From positions 10,560,114 through 10,624,113 of the forward strand of contig OW387149.1 of NCBI GenBank assembly GCA_936440205.1: a DNA stretch of 64,000 nt, given 5' to 3'. Positions within the stretch are counted from its first letter, which is position 1, and each line of letters opens with the position of its first letter. This DNA comes from Lepidonotus clava (Eukaryota > Annelida > Polychaeta > Phyllodocida > Polynoidae). The notes below the pieces were generated by a model. It was not told the DNA's origin, searched no databases, and saw nothing but the letters and a program-made list of their open reading frames with translations. Shown one piece after another: positions 46,036 through 57,872 of the stretch. The translations under genes were made by a program, and so were the position numbers.

Positions 46036-49000
46036 ATGAGTCTTCTGTCAGTGGAGAGGGCTGCCTTTGTGGGAGTATTCGCTGGATGGCTGGTAAACCT
46101 TTAAGTTAGAAATTAACAGTAGAAAATATATAGTAAGGAGTGCCTTACATAAAGATACTTCAGATGGGATAACAATAATTATCCTCATTTGAACCAAAAC
46201 ACTTAAGCCTATATTCCACATACTTACTTTGCCCTCAAAGATAGGTAGCCTATATAGTGTATAGTGGGAATTAAGGTCATATTATAGCAAAACATACAGA
46301 GATTGACAGTACCACACTGAATATTAAAATTACTGCCCAAGGCTGTTAGGCTGAGGGCTGCAGGTTTTCTGACATCCCACTGAGCATTCAGGGCTGTGTT
46401 GTCAACCAAGGGTAGTTTTCCTTACATCATATACCATAGTGTGTAGGTTATAAGGAAACAAGTCCCTGTGGCACTGGGATTGTAAAAACAAATCTCAAAA
46501 TTTGAATGATGCAGCCAAGCCTAAACTCGTGAACGGCATCATCCCAGAACACACAATCTCCACGCATTGCCTTCTCCTATCTCTTCACTGTTGCAAAGAA
46601 TCTGCATGGAGATTGAAAGACCAGCCTGGGACCAGAACTCACAATCTCCATGCATTGCCTTCTCCTATCTCTTCACTGTTGCAAAGAATCTGCATGGAGA
46701 TTGAAAGACCAGCCCGGGACCAGAACTCACAATCTCCACGCATTGCCTTCCCCTACCTCTTCACTGTTTCAAAGAATCTGTGTGGATATTGAAAGAGCCA
46801 TACCTTTTTAGAAGGGGAGATAAATATAAAGGAAATTACCAGTGGAGCAAAGTAGGAAGTATCCCAATGTCTTGACTATGTACACACTTTGACTGGTCTC
46901 AATCAGTTTACCCTAAAATTCTTGGTTTTATCAAATATAGTGTTCCATTACTATCTACATTTAATCAGACTGTATGATTTTACCTGACATAAGAAGAATA
47001 TTCTTGCAAATCCATTCAGAATTCACAAAATAAAGAGAAAAACATTTTACAGAGTTGAGCAGGGTGGACAGAACACTGCCCACTGGAAATACACCAAAAA
47101 TACTGGATGGCAATGTCTAGTTAGTATTCATTATCCTGAATTGGTATGTAAAACAAAGACATGTTACACATCACTTGAAAGGTTTTACAATTCTTTTTTA
47201 AATGATATCTATAGGATGTATGATTTGAAGCCATATCCCTGGGAAAATTCAAACCAATACAAAGTCACAAGCATCAAAATTGGAATGTGGATTACAGGCT
47301 TTGGGGCTATCCAACATCTAACATGTATAATGGATATAGTATAAATAACACCTTGCTTCACTACCATTTAGTGCATACATGAACTGTACCCTGCCATTAA
47401 ACAGCTGAAGATAAACAAATACAATGTCCCTATACCTGGATACAATCTTGTTGTTTAGTGTGTACATGGATGTGCCCTACCAAAAATAAAATAGTGCAAT
47501 TAGAAACATTAAAGACATGTCTTCGTCCTAGATGTGAAGTTATTTACCTGTTCATAGAGCACTTGGTTTCTTTTAAGAACCTGGCTGATTCACTAAACCT
47601 TTCCAAGACTCTTTTTGCAGACCACATTTGTTCACCTTTACTTTTCATAAGCTTTATTTTATCCCAAATCACTGACATATACTTATTTTTCAGAATTCAG
47701 TTTAATAAGAATTCAACCCTGGCCAGAAATGGTGTATAAATATCCTTATGCCTGTTAGAACTTAGGCTCCAGACCCTCAATCTCCCTTAATAGGTTTAAA
47801 ATTGTATCAAGCCTTGAATAGAAATTTGTTACAATTATGATAGTCCATACAAAATACTAGAGCATTTATTCAATGAAACCTACAGTCCACTAAGCTATTT
47901 TGACTGCTGGTAATTTGATCATTCATGTCTTTTCTCCAATGATTTGGCAAAAGATCATGCATCCTACATATCATTTTAAGGAGAATCTTACTATCATTGT
48001 TTGTTAAATACCATTGAAAACATTTTGTAATACTATTTACTGATTGAATGTGGCCTTAGTTAATTCAGTTTTTGTGTCAGAAATGTATAAAGATTCACCT
48101 TTATATAAAGAACTATTTCTGATCATTTACAGATGGGTATGGGGTGGAAGACAGTCGTTTTTGTGGGGGCTCTAGCATGGAGCGCAGGTTGGTTACTGAA
48201 CTCTCCCATACCGCAAGGCTACAAGAACCCTTGGAAACTGAGGGCAACAATGGCTGTAGTAAAGCTCTTCCAAGTCGCTGTAAGTATACAATAAGACCTT
48301 GAAACTAGTTGTGTTCAGGCATCCCAACCAACCAATATTTGGCCTTACCTTGGCTTTAAAATCTTTAAAAATCACATACAAATTTGATAAATCTTGATAG
48401 ATATTTCTTAATGGAGAAGAAATTACATGTGTTATTCATAAAACCCATTATATCTTATCACAAGTAATGTAGAAGGTGTATGTAAGAAATCATTTATGTT
48501 CAAAACCATTTTTAGGCCAACAATTTGAGTCTGTAAGTCACGTTTCGAAAAAATCATAAATCAAAAATCAAATTCTACCTATCCTATCTCTTTGGCCAAT
48601 GAAACCTCAACATGAGAAATTACTTTGAGGGGTCTAATTGCCTTTTGCAATCCCTTACCATGGATCGACTGACAAGATTTATGTGCTTTTGGGCGCTGAA
48701 GTTGAACTAGCTTTTAGTACTGAGAATAGGCTACACATTATATTGCTTCTACATTAGGATGGGGGTGTGCATGATCACGTTTGGACTTCTTGTGATCACT
48801 TTTGGGCTATGTATAATTATGAATAACATACAATCATGAGGAATGTACGATAACAGTAAATGTGCGATCACAGGAAAAGTTAGATCACAGAAAATTTATG
48901 ATCTCAAAAATGTCCATTTGATTGTCTGTGACAGTGACATACCAGTGACAGACCATATTTCTTTGACAGCACATGCTTCTGTCACCATGCATGGTGCCTA

Positions 49001-52000
49001 CACTATCCATATATTACAATACTTAGATTGTTGAAATAAGACAAAATGTAAGAATACATTTTGCTTTCCATGAAGTTCTTGTCTACCTTACTACCAACCC
49101 TGTTTTTCACACTTAATTTCTAAAATGCAAATATTGGATTTCACAAAAGATAAAGCTTAGTTCTCCCACCTTTGCTATTTCAGAATCGGGTATTGCAGAC
49201 ATTTTATACCAAAAAGGAAGCTCTACTTTATATAAGACGTTTTGGAATCCCAGAGCGTAAAACACCAGACCTGCCAGTTGAGGTAACTTATTCATCTTTC
49301 AATTTCATATTTACTAGTTGAAAAACAATTTCACAGTAAAGATACTTCAAATGACAAAAATAGAAAAATGTTAACACGTACTTTCATCTCTTGTATACTA
49401 GATGATAATCTGTCATTCGATAGATTAATATGCATTTGATTTTATTTAAGATAAGGCACATGCATCATTTACATATTTATGCTTATGTGAATTTACATAT
49501 GCCTTTGTGTCTGTTTTCTGTAAGTCTATTTCATTTCCATTTGTTAATCCATAGTTTAAGGATTCAACAATGGCTGGGGTAAAGGTGCGCATTTACCGGC
49601 CAAAAGGACTACCTGAAAATAACAACCCAGCTGTTGTATATTACCATGGAGGTGGCTGGGTTCTTGGAAATGTGGGTAAGTATTCAAGATCTGGGCAACT
49701 ATTCACAAAGCCTGTTCACAACTTTTGAGCTGGGCTGTTTTACCCCTTTGCATTTCCCCTAGTGGCAGCAACTGGGTTATCAAAGGTTTTAGGCCACTGA
49801 TTGTTGTGCTTATGGCCCTGTCTATGGGAGCATGCAAATTAATGAAGGCTTGCCTTGGTAAAATGTAAGGGTATGGTCTCTACCTTCTTATAGACTTGAT
49901 CACCATCACCACCCTTAAAATGATCCTGGCAGTTGATTAGGGCATAAAGCAACCAAAAACTAAGCAACCAATCTTTTGGGTATTGCTCTTACAACAAAGG
50001 TTATTAACACACTCTGGATAGTAGGCGCGTAAATTGGTCCAATAATCCAAAGATCTGAGGTATAACCTTCTGACCTGGATTACTTAAAGGTTCATAAGTT
50101 ATGTCACAGTCTATCTATATGGCTATACAAACCAGAGAGGTAAAAAGATATATAAAATTCATCTGAAGAAAAAACTTAAAATGAATCGATTATGATTTAT
50201 AACCTCATTATTGATAAAAGAGTGCTAATACAAAAATGTCTTTGATATTAGATAAATGATAACAAGTTATTTGTATTTGTTACCTTTTTAGATTTACTCG
50301 ACCCCCTCTGTACAACCATTGCTCATGAGGTTCAAAGTGTTCTTGTATCAGTTGAGTAAGTACTTTGGTTATACTTGACATTCATGTCAGAAGGACTAGA
50401 AATCTTCTCATGTAATATTAATTCTGAATAAGAGTTTAAAGTGTTAGACAGAGTTTGAATGAAATCTGTTTAACATTCTGACCACCTTGTTGGTTAGCGA
50501 ATAAAGAGTGTGTCTATGGGGTATTTAATGGAAACATGAACATAGATGGGAGACATATCGATGAAATTTTGAATAATTCTGAATTGTATGGATTTAATTC
50601 ATTTGAAATTTGGAAAGAAATAGATAAAGTTGAAGTCTTTTCAGATAAGGGTTTTACTGTATATCAAATAAAATGATTAAACTCTAATAGATATCGACTG
50701 GCCCCAGAACACCCTTTCCCAGCCCCTCTTGATGACTGTGTGGCAGTAACCCAGTACTTACTAGATCATCCTGAGGAATATGGAGTGGATGGATCGAGAG
50801 TGGCCATAGCTGGTAAGTTGAAAAATGAATAAATGCTTTACTGCTTGGTGTGCATGGCATTGGTGAATTATGGTAACCATTAAGAATAGATTTGAGCAAA
50901 GCAGTTGTTGATTTGATATTATTTGTTCAGCTGGTAACCATTAAGAATAAATTTGAGCAAAGCATTTGTTGATTTGATATTATTTGTTCAGCTCTGAATG
51001 CAGTCAGAGCTTAACTTTGTTACTTGCTGAACCTGGTATTTTTGTCTACTTCACTACGCATCTTCGACATTATGAATAGCAAAAGTTAACCATATGAGTT
51101 GTAGTACTTTTGTTATTACAATGATCAACAAAAAATGTCATTTGACAGGCCATACATGTGTTATAATATGTCAGATTTCATTGTCATATGGAAATGTATG
51201 ACAGAATGTTGGTCCAGTTACCTATTCTGTTACCAATTAATGTCCTTCTAGGTGACAGTGCAGGTGGTAACCTAGCTGCAGCTACTGCCCTTAAGCTGAG
51301 GGACATGAAAGTGAAGCAACAGCCTAAGTTACAGGTGAGAAAATTGAAATATATTCCCTCAAATACACTGGTGTTTCCTTCCTCACGTGTTTGCAATTAT
51401 CTATTGGAGATCATAATGCACACAAGCACAACAATGTCACAGAGAATTCCGTAATGTGTAGGTAAGAGTCATCTATGATTTTGCCATGATTAAATGCATT
51501 GAACATGTGATGGTGTACAGTGGAATATGGCAAATAAGATTGCAAAAGTGATGTTTATTGCGCTATTATATCGAAAGGACTGAATTGATTGGTTAATGCA
51601 AAGCAAAATGAGCCAAAAGCAATGGAGTGACAAAAACTCCAGAAATTAAACACTTCTAATTGAAATCAGCTTGAGTACGCACTAGGAAGGTCTGAGCTGA
51701 ATTTATTTATTTATGTATGTATGTATTCAGTGATATTGAAATTCTTAACTTAACTTAGTGTCTTAACTTGCCAGAACTCGTTAAGTATATGTCTTGGACA
51801 TCGTTACATGACACTTAACTTAGTGTCCGGTTATGTCTACCTCCTTGTACATTAACTACTTTTGTATTGATATTTATACTTGAACATATTACCAAATCAT
51901 GAATATTATAATTATTTTGCTATTCTTTTATATGTATAATACCTACATGGAAGATCATTGTTATTGATGAATGTGGTTGAATAAAAAAAAAAAATTAAAA

Positions 52001-52600
52001 AAAATCAATTGTCCTAAATGCAATTTACATCTTTTTAAGGTGCTGATATACCCTGCACTACAGGCCATCGACATTAAAAGCCCATCCTACCAAGCTAATG
52101 AGGATCACCCCATTCTGACTCGTAATCTTATGGCCCTCTTCTGGTCACTCTATGCAACTGGAGAGGACCACCTTACAGACTCACTCCTCAAAAATGAACA
52201 CACATCTGCATCTGCTAAAGCTGAGTTTTATGAGAGCCAGCTCAAACATGAAATCATTCTTGCCAAATATAAGGACCCAAAGTATGTTCGCAACAGACCA
52301 GGCTTCGGGGATGCTGAGCTATGGGAGAAGATAAAACCAGTTTTAACAGACCCGTACTTTTCTCCTCTGATGGCTAAGGATCTGAGCGGATTGCCAGAGG
52401 CTTTGGTAGTTACAATGCAGGATGATATATTGAGAGATGATGGTATATGGTATGCAGAGTGCTTGAAGTTAGCAGGCATTCCTGTTACCCATCGGAATTA
52501 TATGGCTGGATATCATGGAATGCTATCGATGGTGTCTGATCAGGCTAATAACATAGAGAGCAGGGACCTCGTGTACTCATTTCTGAAGGCTAACCTTTAA
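46036..52600 (+). CDS. Gene 3: arylacetamide deacetylase-like hydrolase, complete
   Basis: Eight exons: 46036-46092, 48133-48279, 49184-49282, 49555-49675, 50292-50355, 50691-50812, 51252-51334 and 52040-52600. Exon lengths and phases equal those of gene 2, for 417 residues. It has the same signal anchor, HGGGW (132-136), GDSAGG (204-209), DILRDDG and GYHG, so the expected triad is intact. The last exon differs from gene 2 at about 19 of 186 residues. A 139-bp stretch (52322-52460) is identical to gene 2, which suggests gene conversion. The final acceptor is TTTTTAAG, a weaker tract than in genes 1 and 2. The 3' flank after the stop is not related to that of genes 1 and 2, so the duplication boundary lies at or near the stop codon. 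Role as for gene 2. Confidence 0.93.
46550..46800. repeat. 88-bp tandem repeat in intron 1 of gene 3
   Basis: Nearly three copies of an 88-bp unit starting CACAATCTCCAYGCATTGCC, with starts at about 46552, 46640 and 46728. Each unit also contains TCCACGCA/TGCATGGAGATTG, an inverted pair. The 96-residue frame across it is a repeat artefact. Confidence 0.9.
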
Positions 52601-55050
52601 AGTTGCACCCACTATGGTCATTTTATTTGATAACAGTTTTGCATTTGATATGTAGAAAACATGATTCTATCACAGAAAAAAAGTAATGAAATTGGGAGAT
52701 ATTGTTCAGGATGGATATCCAAACAATTTTATCACCCAAAATGTATGTTATAGATATGCATAAATGTAGCTGAATTCATGCTGTTCAAACACTGATTATA
52801 ATGTAATTTACTCTGCTGCAATAAAATATGTGATGAAAGAACAATTTATAATAAATTTTGTACTAGAATTTGATTCATAGTCAAGAATGCAACAATCAGA
52901 AAAAGAAAATAGAAAGGAGTGTTTGGGGAACAAACCAAGGTCTATACATAAAAAACTGACAAAACTAATAATTTCTTGAGAGAAAAAACAATTGCCCAAG
53001 AATATAATCTAATGCCTGTATGAAGATATCTAGGTTCAAGAAATACAAAACTCTAAATATTGCTTTTTAATCACTATAGGTCAGGTGAGAAAATAGGGGA
53101 CTTGGTGGGCATCCATTTCATAGTTTGTTATTACTGATCAAATGTATAAATAGGCATCATAATATACCAACTTCACCTAGAGGATGTGGTTAAATATCAA
53201 TTTCCTTCAAATTGATAAGAAAAAATATCTAAAAATGTATCGTATGCTCAAAAGAATACAATTTATACATTTTGGAGGGGCATTTTGTAGCCTCATTAAG
53301 CAAAAAAATGACAATTTCTGACCATTATTTGCACATATTCTTTAGTATTTAGGATTATATTCATAATACAATCCATTATATTATACCTATAATAGTATTT
53401 AATATTTCTATAGGCAATATTTCATTTGAAAATCTCCATAATTTACAATTTAGAACAGTTTTGAAATATAAATCCTGAAAAATCCACATGAATTTGAGGC
53501 AGCACTGGGATGGAAGTCTCAGACAGTTACAAAATGTAATGCCCAACAATAATACATATTATACGTGTCGCTGACCTCAGATTCTGTGAATCTATATTAC
53601 AACATTACATGCTAAATAAGTCAGGCTACTGTACCTGATGAACAAAATTATTTGCTATTTACAATATCACACAAAAATATAATATTAATGTGCATGAACA
53701 GAGGACAATAGAATCCCAATCATATTTGGAGTGAAATCTAGTGATATAATAGGGCTGCCATACGGGCAAAAAAGGTGGTTTTCGGAACTTTTATCTTTTG
53801 CATTCAAAACTGAATAACTTTTTATTGGTGATGACTATAGTCATAAACAACTTATCAAAATAAACCTCATGAAATGCCCTTTTGGAAAATGCAGGTTTCT
53901 TAAGCAATTGGAATGGTTCAGAAATATTTGTATAGCCCTTAACATTGGAAGTCCAACATTTTCGGCAACTTTTTATTAAATTGTGGGTTCTATTTAGTTG
54001 TATAGAATGAAAACATTCCATTTGGGATAGCTATCTGTTGCACTCTTCGAACAGGTGAACTCTTAGCTTTAAATTGATATATCATTCAATACTGTAGCCA
54101 CATTATATGAAAAGGAAATGTTATTCTAAAATTAGTAAAGATGGTCCAGAAAAAACTAGTTTTAAGTCCGCTATTTGCCTACCTGACCTATAATAACAGA
54201 ATATAAGTTTAATTTTAACTTTATCAATATTATTGACAGAAAAAAAATATATTACCTGTCATTGGACATAATATGACATGATACTGTTACTTATCTATAA
54301 ACAAAATGAGCCAGAGCGGGATAAGATGGGTCTGATATTTTATTTTACTATCTCAACTTCACAAACAGAAATGGTTCAAGTTCTAACAGATGACCTTAGA
54401 TAAGATAGATATGAAATACTATGAGAAATTCAATAAGATGTACATTGTGAGATAGTATGTAGATAATTGCTGATAAGACTTGATTTAGACCTTGTGCAGA
54501 GAGTTTCATGTGACACGATTTTGGTGATCACCACGTGGTCACTACACCCACATGGCTATCAAATATATATACAATTTTAAGAAAATAATTATCAACTTTT
54601 ATCTAATGAGCATTCTATTGATAAAATAGACAAAAATCTTCCTCATAAATCCTTTAGACTTATGAATAATGATAAATTTGAATTGATCACCAACATGGCA
54701 GCCATCCCAATTGGGAGATATGATGTCATGTGCACAATGTCTATAAGCCCAAAAACAATGATATATATATGTAGATACCCTCATGATGCTAGACATGAAT
54801 ATCAATATTGATATTAAAATCACAAAGACTATTCTCCTAGTTGCCCGTTGCCCCTAAGGTCGCTCAGTGGGTATGGCCCTTGACTATAGGGTATTTCGTT
54901 ACTAGTTATTTTCCACCAATACATTGCAAAATACAAGCATCCTACTTACCATTTAGAAGATAATCAAAAACCCTTTCTATCAATGTATACCATGACTGTG
55001 ATCAACCAATATTCCAACTGCTGATTTTTTGAAATGGTAAAATCAGCTAA
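52601..55050. other. Intergenic, no gene seen
   Basis: AT-rich DNA with no conserved splice-bounded frame. CCCGTTGCCCCTAAGG near 54843 and GGGTATGGCCC near 54869 look like remnants of GGCC-type MITE ends. Confidence 0.5.
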
Positions 55051-55236
55051 TTGAATACAGCCTACCATCATGGGTAGGAAAACACAGATGCCCTAGATAT
55101 GTGGCTATGTGGAACGCAGTCCTTGGGTCTTGGTAGAGACATTTTATGTAAATATATAGTATGTATAGAGACTTGAGAGCTGGTTTGAGCCTAGCCAGAC
55201 AACTGACAGCCTGATCATTAATTCTCCCTACCAGGC
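55051..55236 (+). other. Remnant of the duplicated upstream block, before gene 4
   Basis: GATATGTGGCTATG, ACATTTTATGTAAATATA and GATCATTAATTCTCCCTACCA match 45300-45510. The paralogy stops abruptly inside the CCCTACCACGG MITE end, where CAGGCCCGTATACAG begins. Confidence 0.65.
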
Positions 55237-56430
55237 CCGTATACAGAAATTTTTGTAGGGGATGATTTATTTCGTTACTTGTAGATAAACTGCCGTAGAA
55301 ACTGGAATAGTAATAATAGCAAATAGTCTTTAGATCAAGTTACCAGTTTACTACGCTAACAATATCATTTCACGAAGATCTTTGTGCGTGACACATTAAA
55401 AGTGTATTCAGAAATGTCTTTTGTCATATTTTACGCACAGGGATAACTCTTATACTCACACAGAGTGATGTAGTTTAAATACTGCTACCCAGTAGGGCTT
55501 ACTTTGTCATAATAGAAATATAGTAAATGCACTGAACTGTGCTTATGACACCTTATACAACCTCTAGCATAAAGCCTTACATGTAAGAAATAACAGAAAA
55601 TGACCTCATTTGGGTCTTAGAACCAATAAACTACTCCATTTAGGATATAAACATACTCTGCTCATTTGGCTGTACCTTACTTTGGCCAGCTGGCCCAGGG
55701 CATGAACCAAAACTACCTGGCTCAAACTAGTCAAAATATGCATTTATACTCATTGACATGCATACAAATATATCTCAGCATAAAGTATACATATTAAACA
55801 TTCACCATACGTACCACAATGGTCCTTATAGGCCTTGAGGTAGTTTTCATAGCTTGGTTTTTCTACAATTCTTGCCAAAAGTTTGTTGCCTTTCTCTCTC
55901 ACATGGTCCAGAGCTGGGCTGGCTTCTATAGTAAAGTTTCTTATAACCATACATCCATACCAAGGAAATTACAATAATAATTCCAATGAGACCTTTTATA
56001 ATAATAAGCATATAATATTTGTATTTTAACCAATCAAACAGAATAGTTATTCATAGTCTCAAAGTGTTGTTTTACAAGTAAATACCAAACTTTAGTTTAG
56101 ACTCTGACTCTCTGAGGTCAAGGTCACACCTGTCAACATGAAGAACTGAAGGGATCTCAGGATCTCTGCCTAACTGAACACATGAATTACAGGATATTAC
56201 AAGCCTGACAATGGATAATATGCACAGATACAGGCTTAGTCTGATCATAGGATATTTTGTGATACAGTCTGACAGCTAGAGGTAGGTAAGTTTCTAAGAA
56301 TTTGGCTCCACTTTGCCAGTGACCTAGTTCTTCTCAGAGGCGGCACTCGCCGACGGCCACAAAAATCCACTGCAACCAGCAGTTAGGTGACACACATAAC
56401 AGGTTCCCGCTCACCTTCCAGTCTCAATAT
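55237..56430. other. DNA specific to the gene 4 unit
   Basis: Not found upstream of genes 2 or 3. It starts with an end-like CAGGCCCGTATACAG and contains the possible minus-strand exon at 55815-55925. Paralogy with the other units resumes near 56430 (CTTCCAGTCTC...). Confidence 0.5.
55815..55925 (-). CDS. Possible single exon of an unidentified minus-strand gene
   Basis: On the minus strand an acceptor TTACTATAG precedes a 111-bp open segment that ends at a strong donor GTACGTATG. The frame reads ASPALDHVREKGNKLLARIV, then EKPSYENYLKAYKDHC, flanked by split codons (phase 1 on both sides). Charged, helical-looking composition and clean splice sites make it more gene-like than other short frames in the window. 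I do not recognise the family, and no partner exons were found within the window. It could be one exon of a large gene on the opposite strand or a captured fragment. Confidence 0.35.
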
Positions 56431-56559
56431 GTAAAATGATATTGTATACATCCTATACATGAAGGTTCTCTAGTGTTGGACTAGTCAAATGTGATAATTC
56501 AAGGACAGCACGCAGGTTCTGGTGATTACAAACTGAAAATATATGTCAGTGACTGTCTA

Positions 56560-56850
56560 ACAGCTATATTAAACTGTTAAATCAAAATGTGACCGGTTAA
56601 CACTTATATCAAATTGTGACTTGTTAACAGTTATGTCAAAGTGTGACTAGTTAATAGCTATATCAAACTGTGACTGGTTAGCAGTTTTATCAAACTGTGA
56701 CTGCTTAACAGTCATATTTAACTGTAACTGGTTAACAGTTATATGTTGCTGTTACTAGTAAACAATTTATTTAAATGTGACTAGTTCACAGTCATATTAA
56801 ACTCTGACTAGTTAGCAGTAATATTATATTGTGACCAGATAACAGCTAGT
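56560..56850 (+). repeat. Promoter-proximal minisatellite of gene 4
   Basis: About eleven diverged units of the TGTGACTAGTTAACAGTTATAT type, ending about 35-60 bp before exon 1. It is the longest of the three arrays. Confidence 0.8.
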
Positions 56851-56885
56851 TTCTTTTAACTATTATTATATCTTTCTTCACCAAG

Positions 56886-56942
56886 ATGAGTCTTCTGTCA
56901 GTGGAGAGGGCTGCCTTCGTGGGAGTGTTCACTGGATGGCTG
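56886..56942 (+). CDS. Gene 4: exon 1 of a fourth AADAC-like hydrolase (partial)
   Basis: AAGATGAGTCTTCTG opens a 19-codon exon reading [19 protein letters not shown], followed by the donor GTAAACC. It is identical to exon 1 of genes 2 and 3 except for Thr in place of Ala at residue 16. The following intron is paralogous to intron 1 of gene 3. It is enlarged by a local duplication and a 4.3-kb transposon, and the window ends before exon 2. At the right edge the match to gene 3 (47830-47930) puts exon 2 about 170 bp beyond 64000. Confidence 0.85.
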
Positions 56943-57872
56943 GTAAACCTTTAAGTTAGAAAATAACAATAGAATATCATAGTAAGGAGTGCCTTACAGA
57001 AACATTGGATAACAATGATATTCCACATATCGTTTTTGCTGCAAAACATAGGTAATGAGAATTATGGTTATTTTATAGGAAAACATAAAGAGGTACCACC
57101 CTGAATATGAAAATTACTGAACAAGGCCTTGGGGGTTGAAGGCTGTAATTTTTCTGGCACCCCATTGAGTATTCAGGGTTGTACTGTCAACCGAGGGTAG
57201 TTTTCCTTATATTATATACCATGGTTTGTAAGTTATAAGGAAAATAGAAAGAAAATTACCAGTGGGGCAAAATGGGCAGTATCACAATGTCATGACTATG
57301 CACACACTTTGAATGGTCTCAAGCAGTTTACCCTAACATTCTTGGTTTTATCAAATATAGGGTTCTGTTACTATCTACATTTAATCAGATTGCATAATTT
57401 TACTAAACATAAGAAAAATAATCTTGCAAATCCATTCAGAATTCACAAAATAAAGAGAAAACTTTTTACAGAGTGGACCAAGGTGGGCAGAATCATCCCC
57501 ACTGTGGAAATACACTTAAAATACTGTATGGCAGTGTCCAGTTAGTATTCATAATTAAGTTATCATTAAGTTGCATTGGTATGTAAAACAAAGATATATT
57601 ACATATCACTAGAAAGGTTTTACTATTCCCTTTTAAATGATACATAGGATGTATGATTTCAAGCCATGTCCCTGGGAAAATTCGAATCAATACAAAGTCA
57701 CCAGCATCAAAATTGGAATGTGGCTTTGGGACTATCCAACCTCTAGCATGCATAATGGATGTAGTGTAAATAAAACCCTCCCTCACTACCATTTAGTGCA
57801 TACATGGACTGCACCCTGCCATTAAAGAGCTGAAGATAAACAAATACAATGTCTTTATACTCACACACAATT

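Noticed and set aside
46502-46792. 96-residue open frame
   Set aside because: It is the translation of the 88-bp tandem repeat; the protein repeats at the same period.
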